The notes below the pieces were generated by a model that saw only the letters and a list, made by a program, of their open reading frames with translations, was not told the DNA's origin and searched no databases. DNA of 64,000 nucleotides. It comes from UBA7867 sp964579205. Lineage in GTDB: Bacteria; Bacillota; Clostridia; Christensenellales; UBA1242. Positions 42,528 through 51,074 of the stretch are shown one piece after another. The translations under genes were made by a program, and so were the position numbers. Positions within the stretch are counted from its first letter, which is position 1. Each line of letters starts with the position of its first letter. The stretch covers positions 8,188 to 72,187 of the forward strand of contig CAZOFH010000006.1 in assembly GCA_964579205.1 (NCBI GenBank), written 5' to 3'.

Positions 42528-42614
42528 GCGGCTTGCCGTGAGGCGCCCGCAGGGCGCCTAATGCGCCGAATGGCGCATAGTGCGTGGCGTCCGCCACGCA
42601 CCACGGCAAGCCGC
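42528..42614. repeat. Dispersed structured repeat family B, copy 3
   Basis: Closing stem GCGGCTTGCCGTG / CACGGCAAGCCGC (13 bp); hairpins GGCGCCC-GCA-GGGCGCC, ATGCGCC-GAAT-GGCGCAT and a third GTGCGTGGCG-TC-CGCCACGCAC (10 bp, perfect). Followed by CCCCGTCGGGAGACA as in copy 2. No gene lies between 42320 and 42870. Confidence 0.9.
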
Positions 42615-42784
42615 GTCCCCGTCGGGAGACACCGTCACATTCGACAATTACGCAATATAATGGCTCACTATTCAGCCGCTACTCTTCGCCCCCTGTATGC
42701 TGCGACATATGGGCTAAAAAAGATTTACGCCTATTGGCTATGTAGTCGGCTAAGATAAAAAAACGACTAATATGGTGATTTTAT

Positions 42785-42813
42785 TTTACTTTTTTGCGAA
42801 AAATAGATATAAT
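42785..42813 (+). promoter_or_regulatory. Promoter of the GGCT-phosphodiesterase-GtrA operon
   Basis: TTTACT, 17-nt spacer, TATAAT. The leader contains a hairpin (TTGTCT / AGACAA inside TTGG / CCAA, 42823-42853) right before the ribosome binding site. Confidence 0.72.
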
Positions 42814-42870
42814 AATATTGAATTGGTTCTTGTCTAACACGAGACAAAGCCAACCAAGGAGGATTTTTTG

Positions 42871-43332
42871 ATGCAAAAATATTTTATAGCATATGGCACA
42901 AATATCAAAACTGATGAATTGGCAAAAAGTTTCCCAGAGGCAAAAATTATTAGTTATGGCTATGTCAAAAACTACGCGTTGGAATTCGTAGGCTTTAACG
43001 GTCACGCGATTGCGATTGCGGTCAAAAAGCGCGGCGAAAGACTGCCTGTAGCCATTTGGGATTTTCCAAAAGAGATGCGCTATACGCTGTCGAATTTTGA
43101 GTCATTCCCATATCTTTACGAGCGCAAAACTGTCACCGCACACGTAGGCAAGATGCGTCTCAAGGGCGAAATCTACGTTACCAAGCAAAAACTGAACTAC
43201 GGAAAGCCTAGCAAAGATTATCTCAACAAACTCAAAGAGGCGTATGCTGAGGCAGGTTTTGACCCACAACTCATTGACATTGCGCTAGCGAGGCAGCCCG
43301 ACGAAGTGACTTCACCACAAAATAAGGAGTAA
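42871..43332 (+). CDS. Gamma-glutamylcyclotransferase-like (GGCT) protein
   Basis: The 153-residue protein has the AIG2/GGCT fold signature: a first strand FIAYGTNIKTDELAKSFPEA in place of YGSN, YALEFVGFNGHAIAIAV, and LSNFESFPYLYERKTV, where the Glu sits at the catalytic position. The family forms 5-oxoproline from gamma-glutamyl peptides or amines; the substrate here is open. AAGGAGG lies eight bases before the ATG at 42871. It is followed after 2 bp by the phosphodiesterase gene. Confidence 0.8.
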   Translation: MQKYFIAYGTNIKTDELAKSFPEAKIISYGYVKNYALEFVGFNGHAIAIAVKKRGERLPVAIWDFPKEMRYTLSNFESFPYLYERKTVTAHVGKMRLKGEIYVTKQKLNYGKPSKDYLNKLKEAYAEAGFDPQLIDIALARQPDEVTSPQNKE

Positions 43333-43334
43333 TA

Positions 43335-44489
43335 ATGCGTATAGAATTGCCAGACTACGACAGTTGTTGTGTCAATCTCACCTGTTCTGTCCAAAAGCAT
43401 TTTGGCATCACACCCCGTCACAACACGCTCAAAATCGTCGATGACGAACTCAAAAAGGACTACAAAAATGTAGTCATTTTACTTTTGGATGGGCTGGGTC
43501 AACAGGTTTTGCAGGAAATTTTGCCCAAAAATAGTTTTTTGCGTAAATACTTTGCTCAAGAATTGAGTGCGGTATTCCCTAGCAGCACTGTGCCTGCCAC
43601 GGTCAGCATAAAGACAGGGCTAACACCTGCAGAACACGCTTGGTGGGGACATTTTCTGTATTTCAAGAATTTGGGACAAACTATCAATGTTTACACAAAC
43701 ACCGATATGTTTAGCCGAAAGCAGGCGCCCAAGGACGATGTCGCCCACTACAACATTCCATACTTGAGTTTTCTCGACCAAGCGAACGAACTCAACCCAG
43801 ATTTGCACGTTTATACCGTTTGCCCTGCCAACGCGCGCGACAATTTTAGTACTTCCCAAGTGACTTGCAACGATATGACCGATATGTCTGAATACATTAC
43901 CACGCTATGCAATCTCGAGGGCAAGCGACTCATCTATGGATATCTAGACGCACTCGATAGCACGATGCACAAATTCGGCTGGCACTCGCCCGAGGCGAAC
44001 AAACTCCTCAACGACCTAAACTATCAGGTGGAGGATTTGTGTCAAAAATGCCCAAACACGCTATTTTTGATTACAGCGGACCACGGGCAAATAATCAATG
44101 GCGAAATCCGCGACATTACGCACTACCCTGATTTTATGGACACGCTGTATATGATGCCGACTGGATGCACACGCGCGATGAGTTTTGTAGTGAAACCTGA
44201 CAAGCACAAACTTTTTCAAAAACTTTTTGCAAAATATTTTGGCGACAAATTTGTGCTATTTAGCAAAAAGCAAGTACTCTCAGACAAACTCTTGGGCGAC
44301 GGGATTTGCCACGATGAATTGGACAATTTGTTAGGCGACTACCTAGCCTGCGCGACCGATGACTGCTCGTTTGTATTCTCGACCATTTATGGCTCGGCGC
44401 GACCTGAGCCAAAAGGCGTACACGGCGGGCTGACGCAAGCAGAAATGCGCGTTCCTCTCATAATTTACGGCAACAAAACAACAAAATAA
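43335..44489 (+). CDS. Alkaline phosphatase superfamily phosphodiesterase
   Basis: A 384-residue enzyme of the nucleotide pyrophosphatase/phosphodiesterase type. Metal ligands and nucleophile are visible: VILLLDGLG (Asp), FPSSTVPATVS (Thr nucleophile), LDALDSTMHKFG (Asp and His), ITADHGQ, and VHGGLTQAEMRVPLI near the C-terminus. It has no signal peptide and should act in the cytosol. The middle gene of the three-gene operon. Confidence 0.9.
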   Translation: MRIELPDYDSCCVNLTCSVQKHFGITPRHNTLKIVDDELKKDYKNVVILLLDGLGQQVLQEILPKNSFLRKYFAQELSAVFPSSTVPATVSIKTGLTPAEHAWWGHFLYFKNLGQTINVYTNTDMFSRKQAPKDDVAHYNIPYLSFLDQANELNPDLHVYTVCPANARDNFSTSQVTCNDMTDMSEYITTLCNLEGKRLIYGYLDALDSTMHKFGWHSPEANKLLNDLNYQVEDLCQKCPNTLFLITADHGQIINGEIRDITHYPDFMDTLYMMPTGCTRAMSFVVKPDKHKLFQKLFAKYFGDKFVLFSKKQVLSDKLLGDGICHDELDNLLGDYLACATDDCSFVFSTIYGSARPEPKGVHGGLTQAEMRVPLIIYGNKTTK

Positions 44490-44499
44490 AGGAATACCA

Positions 44500-45075
44500 A
44501 TGGACACTCAATCTACCCCTACACCACCCGAAATCAACGGAACGGTACAAAAGGCAGCAACCAAAAACTCGCCAAAGCCTAAAAAAACTGCAAAGCAAAT
44601 CCTCAAGCAGGCGTTCTTTTTTACCTGCTTTTCGGCAGGTGCTGCCATTGTGCAAATCGTATCTTTTACCCTGCTAAACGAAGTTTGCTCGCTACCCTAC
44701 TGGCCTGCGTACCTCATATCGCTCTTGCTATCGGTGATTTTCAACTTTACTTTCAACCGCAAAGTAACCTTCAAGTCGACCAGCAACATCCCGCGCGCAT
44801 TCAGCCTAGTCATCCTGTACTACCTCATATTCACGCCGCTGTCGACGATGCTCGGGCAAAACCTGACGGACATCGGCTGGAATGAATATGTGATACTCAT
44901 CGGAACGATGCTCATCAATTTTGTGACCGAATTCTTTTACCAGAAACTGTATGTTTTCGACAAAAAGAGCACAGCGCAGACGGACGCCTCAGAGCGAACA
45001 GCAACCGAGGATACCCAAACAGACGCTGACGCAGTAAATAGCGCCGATGCGGATATCGACAGCAGCAGCAAATAA
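44500..45075 (+). CDS. GtrA-family membrane protein
   Basis: GtrA-type proteins have four membrane segments and are linked to flipping or transfer of lipid-linked sugars to the cell surface. In this 191-residue protein the core spans about residues 38-155 with ISLLLSVIFNFTFNRKVTFK, the family's most conserved piece. Polar extensions lie at both ends; the C-terminal one is rich in Thr, Asp and Ala. Last gene of the operon. Confidence 0.88.
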   Translation: MDTQSTPTPPEINGTVQKAATKNSPKPKKTAKQILKQAFFFTCFSAGAAIVQIVSFTLLNEVCSLPYWPAYLISLLLSVIFNFTFNRKVTFKSTSNIPRAFSLVILYYLIFTPLSTMLGQNLTDIGWNEYVILIGTMLINFVTEFFYQKLYVFDKKSTAQTDASERTATEDTQTDADAVNSADADIDSSSK

Positions 45076-45078
45076 CAA

Positions 45079-45136
45079 AAAAAAGACCCAGATTTCAGGC
45101 AACTCATTTGTTTGCCCAAACAATCAGGTCTTTTTT
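45079..45136. terminator. Terminator between GtrA and the hypothetical gene
   Basis: AAAAAAGACC pairs with GGTCTTTTTT, with an inner AGGCAA / TTGCC stem. Confidence 0.8.
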
Positions 45137-45143
45137 GTTTTGA

Positions 45144-45635
45144 TTATTGACGGACAGCCTCAGCACTATCTGACTGAGTCTGAGTATTCTCTACTGCCTT
45201 TGCAGCGTCTTTGGCAAAATAAGCATCCATCTTGGCTTGCACAATCTGCCTCTTGGCATTGCGCTCAGCAGCCTGAGCAATACGCGCCTCTCTCTTGACA
45301 CGCTCAGCACTCAACTCGTGAGCATACTGGTCGCCAAAATTCTCAATCATAAATTGAGTGTAAGTATCCTGAATACGCATCATAAATTCGCACCTCCCTT
45401 CATTTTGACAAGGCGAACCGCCCAAATACGCGATAGCAAAATCGCTGAACAAAAACGCCTCTTTTTCCTTGTACTCGCTGTCGCCGAGAAAATCGTGCTC
45501 GACAATCCAACCCGCATTGTGCTTTTCGGTAAACATCTCCAATGTGCGGTCGCTCTGACCTCTCATATTGCCTACCAAATATTTCCTCGCAAAAAGCATC
45601 ACTTCGGTAGCGTCAAGTTTGTCTACATATTTCAT
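45144..45635 (-). CDS. Hypothetical cytosolic protein
   Basis: The 163-residue product is not recognised. Residues 1-100 look globular (YVDKLDATEVMLFARKYL, WIVEHDFLGDSEYKEKEAFLFSDF), and the C-terminal 60 residues form a charged Ala-rich helix followed by a Gln/Ser/Thr tail. No signal or membrane segment. Own promoter and terminator, so a single-gene unit. Confidence 0.72.
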   Translation of the reverse strand: MKYVDKLDATEVMLFARKYLVGNMRGQSDRTLEMFTEKHNAGWIVEHDFLGDSEYKEKEAFLFSDFAIAYLGGSPCQNEGRCEFMMRIQDTYTQFMIENFGDQYAHELSAERVKREARIAQAAERNAKRQIVQAKMDAYFAKDAAKAVENTQTQSDSAEAVRQ

Positions 45636-45666
45636 AAAATCACCAACCTAAAATTTTTTGCATCTT

Positions 45667-45695
45667 ATCGTATCACAACTTTGCCCCGCCGTCAA
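45667..45695 (-). promoter_or_regulatory. Promoter of the hypothetical gene at 45144
   Basis: On the minus strand TTGACG, 17-nt spacer, TACGAT. Confidence 0.68.
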
Positions 45696-45800
45696 GATTT
45701 TTTCTCAAAAAACTACAAAAAATTGCATATTTTGTGAAAAAACAAAAAAGTAAACAATTTGGCTAGCGGTAATATCTAGCAAATCATCTACTTCTTTGGT

Positions 45801-47417
45801 TTACAAAACATCTTTTTCGCCGAGACGAGCAAACATTGCCTCAAATTTCCCGAAGTCCTGCCCTCCCTTTGCCTCGACAAATTGCCAAGTAGGTTGAGCA
45901 TTCAGGCGCAAGTAATCCCGAATTTTCTTGGCTGCAAACGGCATAAACGGCTCAAAGAGGTTGGACAAATTGGCGATAATTTGGACACATGTATAGATGC
46001 AGTCATTGAATGCCGTCTTGTCCTCTTGCTTGTTGAGCACCCACGGCTGCATTGTATCGTAATACTTGTTGGCATCCTCGACCAAATCCATTACGCAAGC
46101 CACCGCGTCTCTAAAATTATTCTCCATAATATTCGCCTCGACCGCAATATATGTCTGGTCGATTTTGGCGCGCATCTCGGCATCCATTTGCCCATTAGGC
46201 AGGTATCCATCCAAGCCCTTGTAATTGAGCGTGCGGTTGACAAAATTACCAAACTTGTTGACAATATCGCTATTATGGAGCGCGTGATAATCTGCAAAAG
46301 TAAAGTTTGAGTCTCTCTTCTCAGGTCCATTAGCGATACAAAAATATCTTATGCTGTCTGGGTCAAATTTGTCCAACATCTGCAGCATTGGCCAGCCATT
46401 GCCCTTGCTTTTGCTGATTTTTTCGCCATTAATGTTGAGGAATTCTGAACTTACGCAATGTTCAGGCATCAAGAAAGGCTGCTTTGTCGCCATCAATAGC
46501 GCAGGGAAGATAATTGAGTGAAATACAATATTATCCTTGCCGTGGCACATATACACGAGATTTTCTTGACCATCTTTTGAATACCAAAAGTCCGTCCAGT
46601 CCAGCCCATTCTCAGCGCAGTACGCCTGCGCAGCGGTCACATAGCCCCAAACTGCCTCAATCCAAACATAAATCCTCTTGTCCTCGTACCCCTCGAGCGG
46701 CACAGGCACGCCCCAATTTAGGTCGCGCGTAACAGCCCTATCGACTAGCCCTTCGGTCAAAAACTTGTCCGTCTCGTTGACCGTGTTTTTGCGCCAATAA
46801 CCCTTGCAGCGCTCAAAATGCTCACGCAGAGGCTCAGAAAATTGCGACAGTGCAAAATATAGGTTGGTATTGTCACGCACATCGGTCTCACTACCGCAGA
46901 TGCGGCACTTGCCTTTGAGCAAATCTTGCGCCTGAAAAACATAGTCGCAACTACCGCACTGGTCACCCTTGCTCACTGCACCACATTTTGGACAAACCAC
47001 CTCGACCTCGCGGTCATAGATAAACTTGTTGCACTTTGGGCAGAAACTAGCAGGCTCGGTCTTGGGATAAATGTAGCCATTTTCCTTTAACTGCAAAATC
47101 ATCTCTTGCACACGCGCACAGTGGTGGTCGCTCGCCGTCATCGTGTAGTAGTCATAACTCATACCCAATTTCTCAAAAACCTCTACATATTGCTCGTGAT
47201 ACTGCTCGACGATTTCTCTAGGTGTCCTACCCTCGCGAATTGCACGCTCGGTAGTCGGAGTGCCGTGACAATCAGTACCGCTGACCATCAACACGCGGTT
47301 GCCCTTGGCTCTGTGAAAACGCGCCAACACATCCCCCGGCATATATGCGGCAATATGCCCCAAATGAATATCACTATTCGCGTATGTCCACGCAATACCT
47401 ATCAAAACATTCTTCAT
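45801..47417 (-). CDS. metG: Methionyl-tRNA synthetase
   Basis: Class I synthetase charging tRNA-Met. The 538-residue protein has the HIGH motif as DIHLGHIAAY, the zinc knuckle with four CxxC-type pairs (FCPKCNKF, VCPKCGAV, QCGSCDYV, KCRICGSE) around residues 125-185, and KMSKS as EKISKSKGN. The four-knuckle form resembles the MetG1 type. The C-terminal tRNA-binding domain that extends many bacterial versions to about 650 residues is absent. GGAGAGG precedes the ATG. Confidence 0.96.
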   Translation of the reverse strand: MKNVLIGIAWTYANSDIHLGHIAAYMPGDVLARFHRAKGNRVLMVSGTDCHGTPTTERAIREGRTPREIVEQYHEQYVEVFEKLGMSYDYYTMTASDHHCARVQEMILQLKENGYIYPKTEPASFCPKCNKFIYDREVEVVCPKCGAVSKGDQCGSCDYVFQAQDLLKGKCRICGSETDVRDNTNLYFALSQFSEPLREHFERCKGYWRKNTVNETDKFLTEGLVDRAVTRDLNWGVPVPLEGYEDKRIYVWIEAVWGYVTAAQAYCAENGLDWTDFWYSKDGQENLVYMCHGKDNIVFHSIIFPALLMATKQPFLMPEHCVSSEFLNINGEKISKSKGNGWPMLQMLDKFDPDSIRYFCIANGPEKRDSNFTFADYHALHNSDIVNKFGNFVNRTLNYKGLDGYLPNGQMDAEMRAKIDQTYIAVEANIMENNFRDAVACVMDLVEDANKYYDTMQPWVLNKQEDKTAFNDCIYTCVQIIANLSNLFEPFMPFAAKKIRDYLRLNAQPTWQFVEAKGGQDFGKFEAMFARLGEKDVL

Positions 47418-47437
47418 AATATTTCACCTCTCCCCCA

Positions 47438-47466
47438 ATGATACCACAAATAGCACAAAAAATCAA
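47438..47466 (-). promoter_or_regulatory. Promoter of metG
   Basis: On the minus strand TTGATT, 17-nt spacer, TATCAT. The leader is only about 20 nt, so no T-box or SAM riboswitch can belong to this start. Confidence 0.72.
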
Positions 47467-47484
47467 TATATTTCGTCCACAATC

Positions 47485-47664
47485 AAAAAAGCGTGCCCTC
47501 AAAAATGGACACACAACAAACTGGTTGATTTTGGATTAGGCAAAACGAGCAGTCTAGTTTACACTACTACACAGCATATATCCCTCCAAAAGGCAAACCG
47601 AAACAAACTCACAGATACTCTCGCCCGACACACTCATTTTATTGCATCATTTGGTGATTTTATT
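47485..47664 (-). ncRNA. Candidate independent small RNA, about 180 nt
   Basis: The stretch between the ATPase gene and metG has a strong promoter (47670-47698) and, 180 nt on, a terminator hairpin (GTGTGTCC at 47507-47514, GGGCACGC at 47491-47498, then six Ts). No longer reading frame lies between; only a 7-codon frame MLCSSVN at 47554-47577 has a good GGAGGG site. The 5' copy of GTGTGTC can also pair with GGGCACGC, and GGGCGAG with CTCG...GCC, giving an overall rod. Size is in the range of 6S RNA, but I cannot identify it. Confidence 0.5.
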
Positions 47665-47669
47665 ACCCC

Positions 47670-47698
47670 ATTTTAGCATATTTGAGGCAATAAATCAA
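47670..47698 (-). promoter_or_regulatory. Promoter of the candidate small RNA
   Basis: On the minus strand TTGATT (47693-47698), 17-nt spacer, TAAAAT (47670-47675). Confidence 0.7.
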
Positions 47699-47852
47699 GT
47701 ATTTGGCGAGGTTTTTGAGGGAATAGCAAGTAGTTTTTGTGGTGAAATAGGACGCAAAAACTCGAATTTAGGGCTGACTGCGATGGATTTTGACATTGAC
47801 AAAATAGGGTTTGCAATTTGGGGCGCGCCCACAAAATGAGCAAAGGTAGGGC

Positions 47853-47883
47853 AAAAAAATAAAAGATAGCGTTTACTATCTTT
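47853..47883 (-). terminator. Terminator of the ATPase gene, overlapping its stop codon
   Basis: On the minus strand AAAGATAG, loop TAAACG, CTATCTTT then a T run. The TAA stop of the gene (47882-47884) lies in the first arm. Confidence 0.78.
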
Positions 47884-49663
47884 ATTTGTAACTTGCATAA
47901 ATTGCATCAAAGAGTTTGCTCCAGTTGCGGCTAGCGAGACGCAAATTCTTGTCCTTGGAATGGTCGAGCAACCACGAGCAGGCTTTGGTCGCGAGTTGAG
48001 CACGAAAATCAGCAGGCAAAGTTTTTTGGGTCTCGGCAACACTCAGCTGCTCCAAGAAGGGCAGATTAGGACGCAGCACGAAATCTGCGCCGAAAGCGTC
48101 GACTAGCAAATTGCCACAAGCATTGGCGAAAACATCATATGGTATCAAGTCCTCGATTGAGTTTATTCCAAAAGCGTCTTTTAGCACGATGACCTTGTCA
48201 CTCTGCGCGCCATAACTCTTTTTGAGTCGAGGTACGAGATTGTAAGTGGCGAAATTTTCCTCCGCAAGCACACACGGCAAGACATTTTGTCTAGCCAAAA
48301 TCTGTGCCGTGCCCTCTACCCCGTCGGGAGTGGAATTGAGCACTAGCAGCGGGGTCCTGACCATATCGCTGCCAATCTGCTGGGTGTCGATGAGGAAATT
48401 TTTGAAACAATTCAGATACATTTCTACCGCGGCATCCATCACGATGAGCGGTGCACTATCGCGCAAAACAGCCTCGCTCACCTGCATACTCACCGCGGTA
48501 GTCACTGGTACAATAGCAGCCTGACTAGTACGGTTTTCCTCGGTGAATTTCATATCGCTACTGATGAGGCTGTGACCCTTTTTGTCCTTGTAGACGACGC
48601 GAGTCCTATCGAGATGCTCGGCAGGTAGCATAAAACTGCTGTGGGTCGAGTAGATGATTTGATTGGTCTTTGCCAATTCGTCAAAAAACACGACCAAATC
48701 CTGCTGCGCCAACCCGTGCAAGGTCGCACCGCTCTCGTCGAGCAGCATAACGGTATTGGTGAGGAAAAACTGACTCTCCAGCGAAAACACCAAAAAGAAA
48801 GATAAAAACCACTGAATGCCGACGCTGCGGTCATCCAAAGGCGCGCGGATGCCATTTTTGTCGGTCACAAAAATAGTCAAGTTGCCGCCATCAAAGGCAA
48901 ACTCAAACTTGTACTCGCCCTGATGCCACCACTGATTGAATTCTTTGGTCAGCCTCAGCCCCGCCTCGTCGAATAGGCGCTGATATTTGGCTTGCTTTTG
49001 CACGATTTCTTTGAGTTGAGTCGCTGTCAATTTCATCTGTTTTTGCGACGCCTCCGCGAGCAGCGGCGTATCGCAAGCCAGCATTTGCGGCGTGATGCCT
49101 ATGTACATCAAGAGGAGTTTGATAGTCCTCTGTTTTGACTTTGAAATAGTATTTACACCGCTCTTGTTGAATTTTGCTAACATTTGAGGTAGATAGATAT
49201 TACTATCCAAATTACCGTAGTTGCTGTAGTAGACAAAGCCCGGCATAATTTTTATCACAAAATCATCTAGCGCTCTACGATACTCATTCGGAATGTTGAC
49301 GGGATATTCGACCACATACTCACCGCTCAAAGTGCGCGAAACTCTGACATTGTCAAAAGAGATGCCCTGCCCAAATTTATTCTTGATGAGTTCTTTGTCA
49401 TAGGGGCGCAGTCTAAACTCTGCCGTGATAAAAATCGGCATTTTGTCTCCGTCCATAATAGCATCAAAACGGTCAATCGGGATATCATTTTTGAGAATTT
49501 TATTGTCAGCGCGAGATGCTGGATTCAATTTCCAAAGGGCGCGCAAGAGGTTACTCTTGCCTGCCTCGTTGACTCCAGCAATAGCCGTTACGTTGTCGCA
49601 AACGACCCAGCCGCTGTCAACAAAGGAACGAAAATTTTGCACTCTAAATCTTGTTAATTTCAT
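47882..49663 (-). CDS. OLD-like AAA ATPase
   Basis: The 593-residue protein has an SMC/RecF-type ATPase: FRVQNFRSF, Walker A GVNEAGKSN (residues 30-38), signature SVGIQWFLSF, Walker B TVMLLDESGATLHG and the switch IIYSTHSSFML. The C-terminal 200 residues resemble the TOPRIM part of OLD nucleases (LIVMDAAVEMYL, then VLKDAFGINSIEDLI), but the usual acidic E-G motif at its start reads D-A-A, so nuclease activity is uncertain. OLD-family proteins include phage-defence nucleases. It follows a membrane-protein gene after 4 bp. Confidence 0.78.
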   Translation of the reverse strand: MKLTRFRVQNFRSFVDSGWVVCDNVTAIAGVNEAGKSNLLRALWKLNPASRADNKILKNDIPIDRFDAIMDGDKMPIFITAEFRLRPYDKELIKNKFGQGISFDNVRVSRTLSGEYVVEYPVNIPNEYRRALDDFVIKIMPGFVYYSNYGNLDSNIYLPQMLAKFNKSGVNTISKSKQRTIKLLLMYIGITPQMLACDTPLLAEASQKQMKLTATQLKEIVQKQAKYQRLFDEAGLRLTKEFNQWWHQGEYKFEFAFDGGNLTIFVTDKNGIRAPLDDRSVGIQWFLSFFLVFSLESQFFLTNTVMLLDESGATLHGLAQQDLVVFFDELAKTNQIIYSTHSSFMLPAEHLDRTRVVYKDKKGHSLISSDMKFTEENRTSQAAIVPVTTAVSMQVSEAVLRDSAPLIVMDAAVEMYLNCFKNFLIDTQQIGSDMVRTPLLVLNSTPDGVEGTAQILARQNVLPCVLAEENFATYNLVPRLKKSYGAQSDKVIVLKDAFGINSIEDLIPYDVFANACGNLLVDAFGADFVLRPNLPFLEQLSVAETQKTLPADFRAQLATKACSWLLDHSKDKNLRLASRNWSKLFDAIYASYK

Positions 49664-49667
49664 TTGC

Positions 49668-50801
49668 TTACCGCCTTATGTTATCTCGCCTCATCTTGGC
49701 TAACAATTCCTGAGAGGCGCTACGTGTAGTAGTCGTATTAATATTGTCAAAACGCTCTGAAAGCATCAATTTGATAGGTTGATTGGTATCCGTAACAGGC
49801 TGCCGAATGTACACATAATCATCGCGCTTGTCATTGGCAGGCTTTTTGTGCGTGATGATTTTGCGCGGGGTGGCTACCGATTTTGATTTACTAGTAGTCA
49901 CGCGCGGAGTGGATTTTTTACGAATAGCCGCAGGAACAGAAACTGCAGCAACTACGGGTTCGACCAAAACTGGCTCGACCTCGACTACCTCTACCCCGCT
50001 AGCGACAGACTCACGGCTATTGCCCTCTCGAGTGCCTCTTTTGCGTGTGATACGCTCGCGAGGAGCCTTTGGCTTGCGCGGGCGCGTAGCCTTTGGCTCG
50101 ACTGCCTGTGCGTCTATCTCGACTGTTGACTCAGGGTCAGCAGCCGCCTCAATACTCGGCACATTGGCCACATCAGCGACGGTAGGAATAACGGGCTGCT
50201 CTTGAAAGAGCGCAGCACGATATTCACTCAAATCGGCGTCAGTCAGCTGCCCCACGAGCGTCGCCTGCCTATCAGCGACCTCGACCACCATAGGCTCATC
50301 ACGCAAGATATCCATCCAGTTATCAAAAGACATCTGCCCTTGCGTCACCCCATTATAGGTATCGGTGTAGTCTGCATAAGACGCGCGCTGAATAGTGCGA
50401 TTACGCGAGGTAGCCCGCCCTGATGAGCGCGACCTGCCCGATTTTGGCAAAGCCTTGCCTACAAAGGGAGGAATAGTCAACTGCTTGTAAAAAGGGTCAG
50501 AAAACTCTGAGCCATAAATGATGATAGATTTTGCCTCAGTAGCGACCAGTGGTGAATCCTTTGCCTCATCCAGTGCCTTGTCCAAGCGAGCCTCTCCCTT
50601 ATGAAAAATCGCCAGTACCACACTAATATAAATCGCTAGCAAGCCCGCACAAGGCAACAAAACTAGCGAAATCGTAATGTAAGTACTCAGTGTACCGTGA
50701 TAAAAAATGGATAGTAACGCACCTACGAGCAAGAGTGCAAGAAGAAAGCCTACGAGGAAAATGCGTACAAAAAACTTGTTTGCCCCAACTTTGTCTGCCA
50801 T
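49668..50801 (-). CDS. Membrane protein with long disordered tail, partner of the OLD-like ATPase
   Basis: The 377-residue protein has two membrane segments at about residues 11-32 and 38-62, then a mostly cytoplasmic part. Residues 120-150 are Arg/Ser-rich, 185-230 acidic, and 230-330 basic with Lys-Pro-Arg repeats (RPRKPKAPRERITRKRG). The end has a conserved-looking QPIKLMLSERFDNI. I recognise no domain. The next gene, the OLD-like ATPase, starts 4 bp after it, so they form a pair and may act together at the membrane. Confidence 0.72.
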   Translation of the reverse strand: MADKVGANKFFVRIFLVGFLLALLLVGALLSIFYHGTLSTYITISLVLLPCAGLLAIYISVVLAIFHKGEARLDKALDEAKDSPLVATEAKSIIIYGSEFSDPFYKQLTIPPFVGKALPKSGRSRSSGRATSRNRTIQRASYADYTDTYNGVTQGQMSFDNWMDILRDEPMVVEVADRQATLVGQLTDADLSEYRAALFQEQPVIPTVADVANVPSIEAAADPESTVEIDAQAVEPKATRPRKPKAPRERITRKRGTREGNSRESVASGVEVVEVEPVLVEPVVAAVSVPAAIRKKSTPRVTTSKSKSVATPRKIITHKKPANDKRDDYVYIRQPVTDTNQPIKLMLSERFDNINTTTTRSASQELLAKMRRDNIRR

Positions 50802-51013
50802 TATTCTAATGCCCCCAAATACCAGTCTACCTATTTTTTACTATTCTACCACAATTACTCCACTTTGGCAATTAATTTGCACCAAAAAATAGAAAGGAAA
50901 TTTGTTTTTCGCCCCCTCTCTCACTCTTTGTTTTATTGCCTTTTTTCCAGCGAAATTGCCAAACTTTACACCCCAATAAAAAGTGTAAATTTTCACAATA
51001 ATTGCCCAAGCGC

Positions 51014-51042
51014 TTACTTCGTGACAAAAAATATGATATAAT
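51014..51042 (+). promoter_or_regulatory. Promoter of the DUF5131 gene
   Basis: TTACTT, 17-nt spacer, TATAAT, about 30 nt before the ATG. Confidence 0.6.
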
Positions 51043-51074
51043 ATATTTATCATTAAATGTACAGGAGCAGTATT

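Noticed and set aside
42459..42758. 99-codon open frame around family B copy 3
   Set aside because: Its sequence is the repeat itself; similar arginine/alanine-rich frames appear at the other B copies.
47418..47700. T-box or SAM riboswitch controlling metG
   Set aside because: No TGGNACCGCG antiterminator or SAM-I core is present, and metG has a promoter of its own after the terminator.
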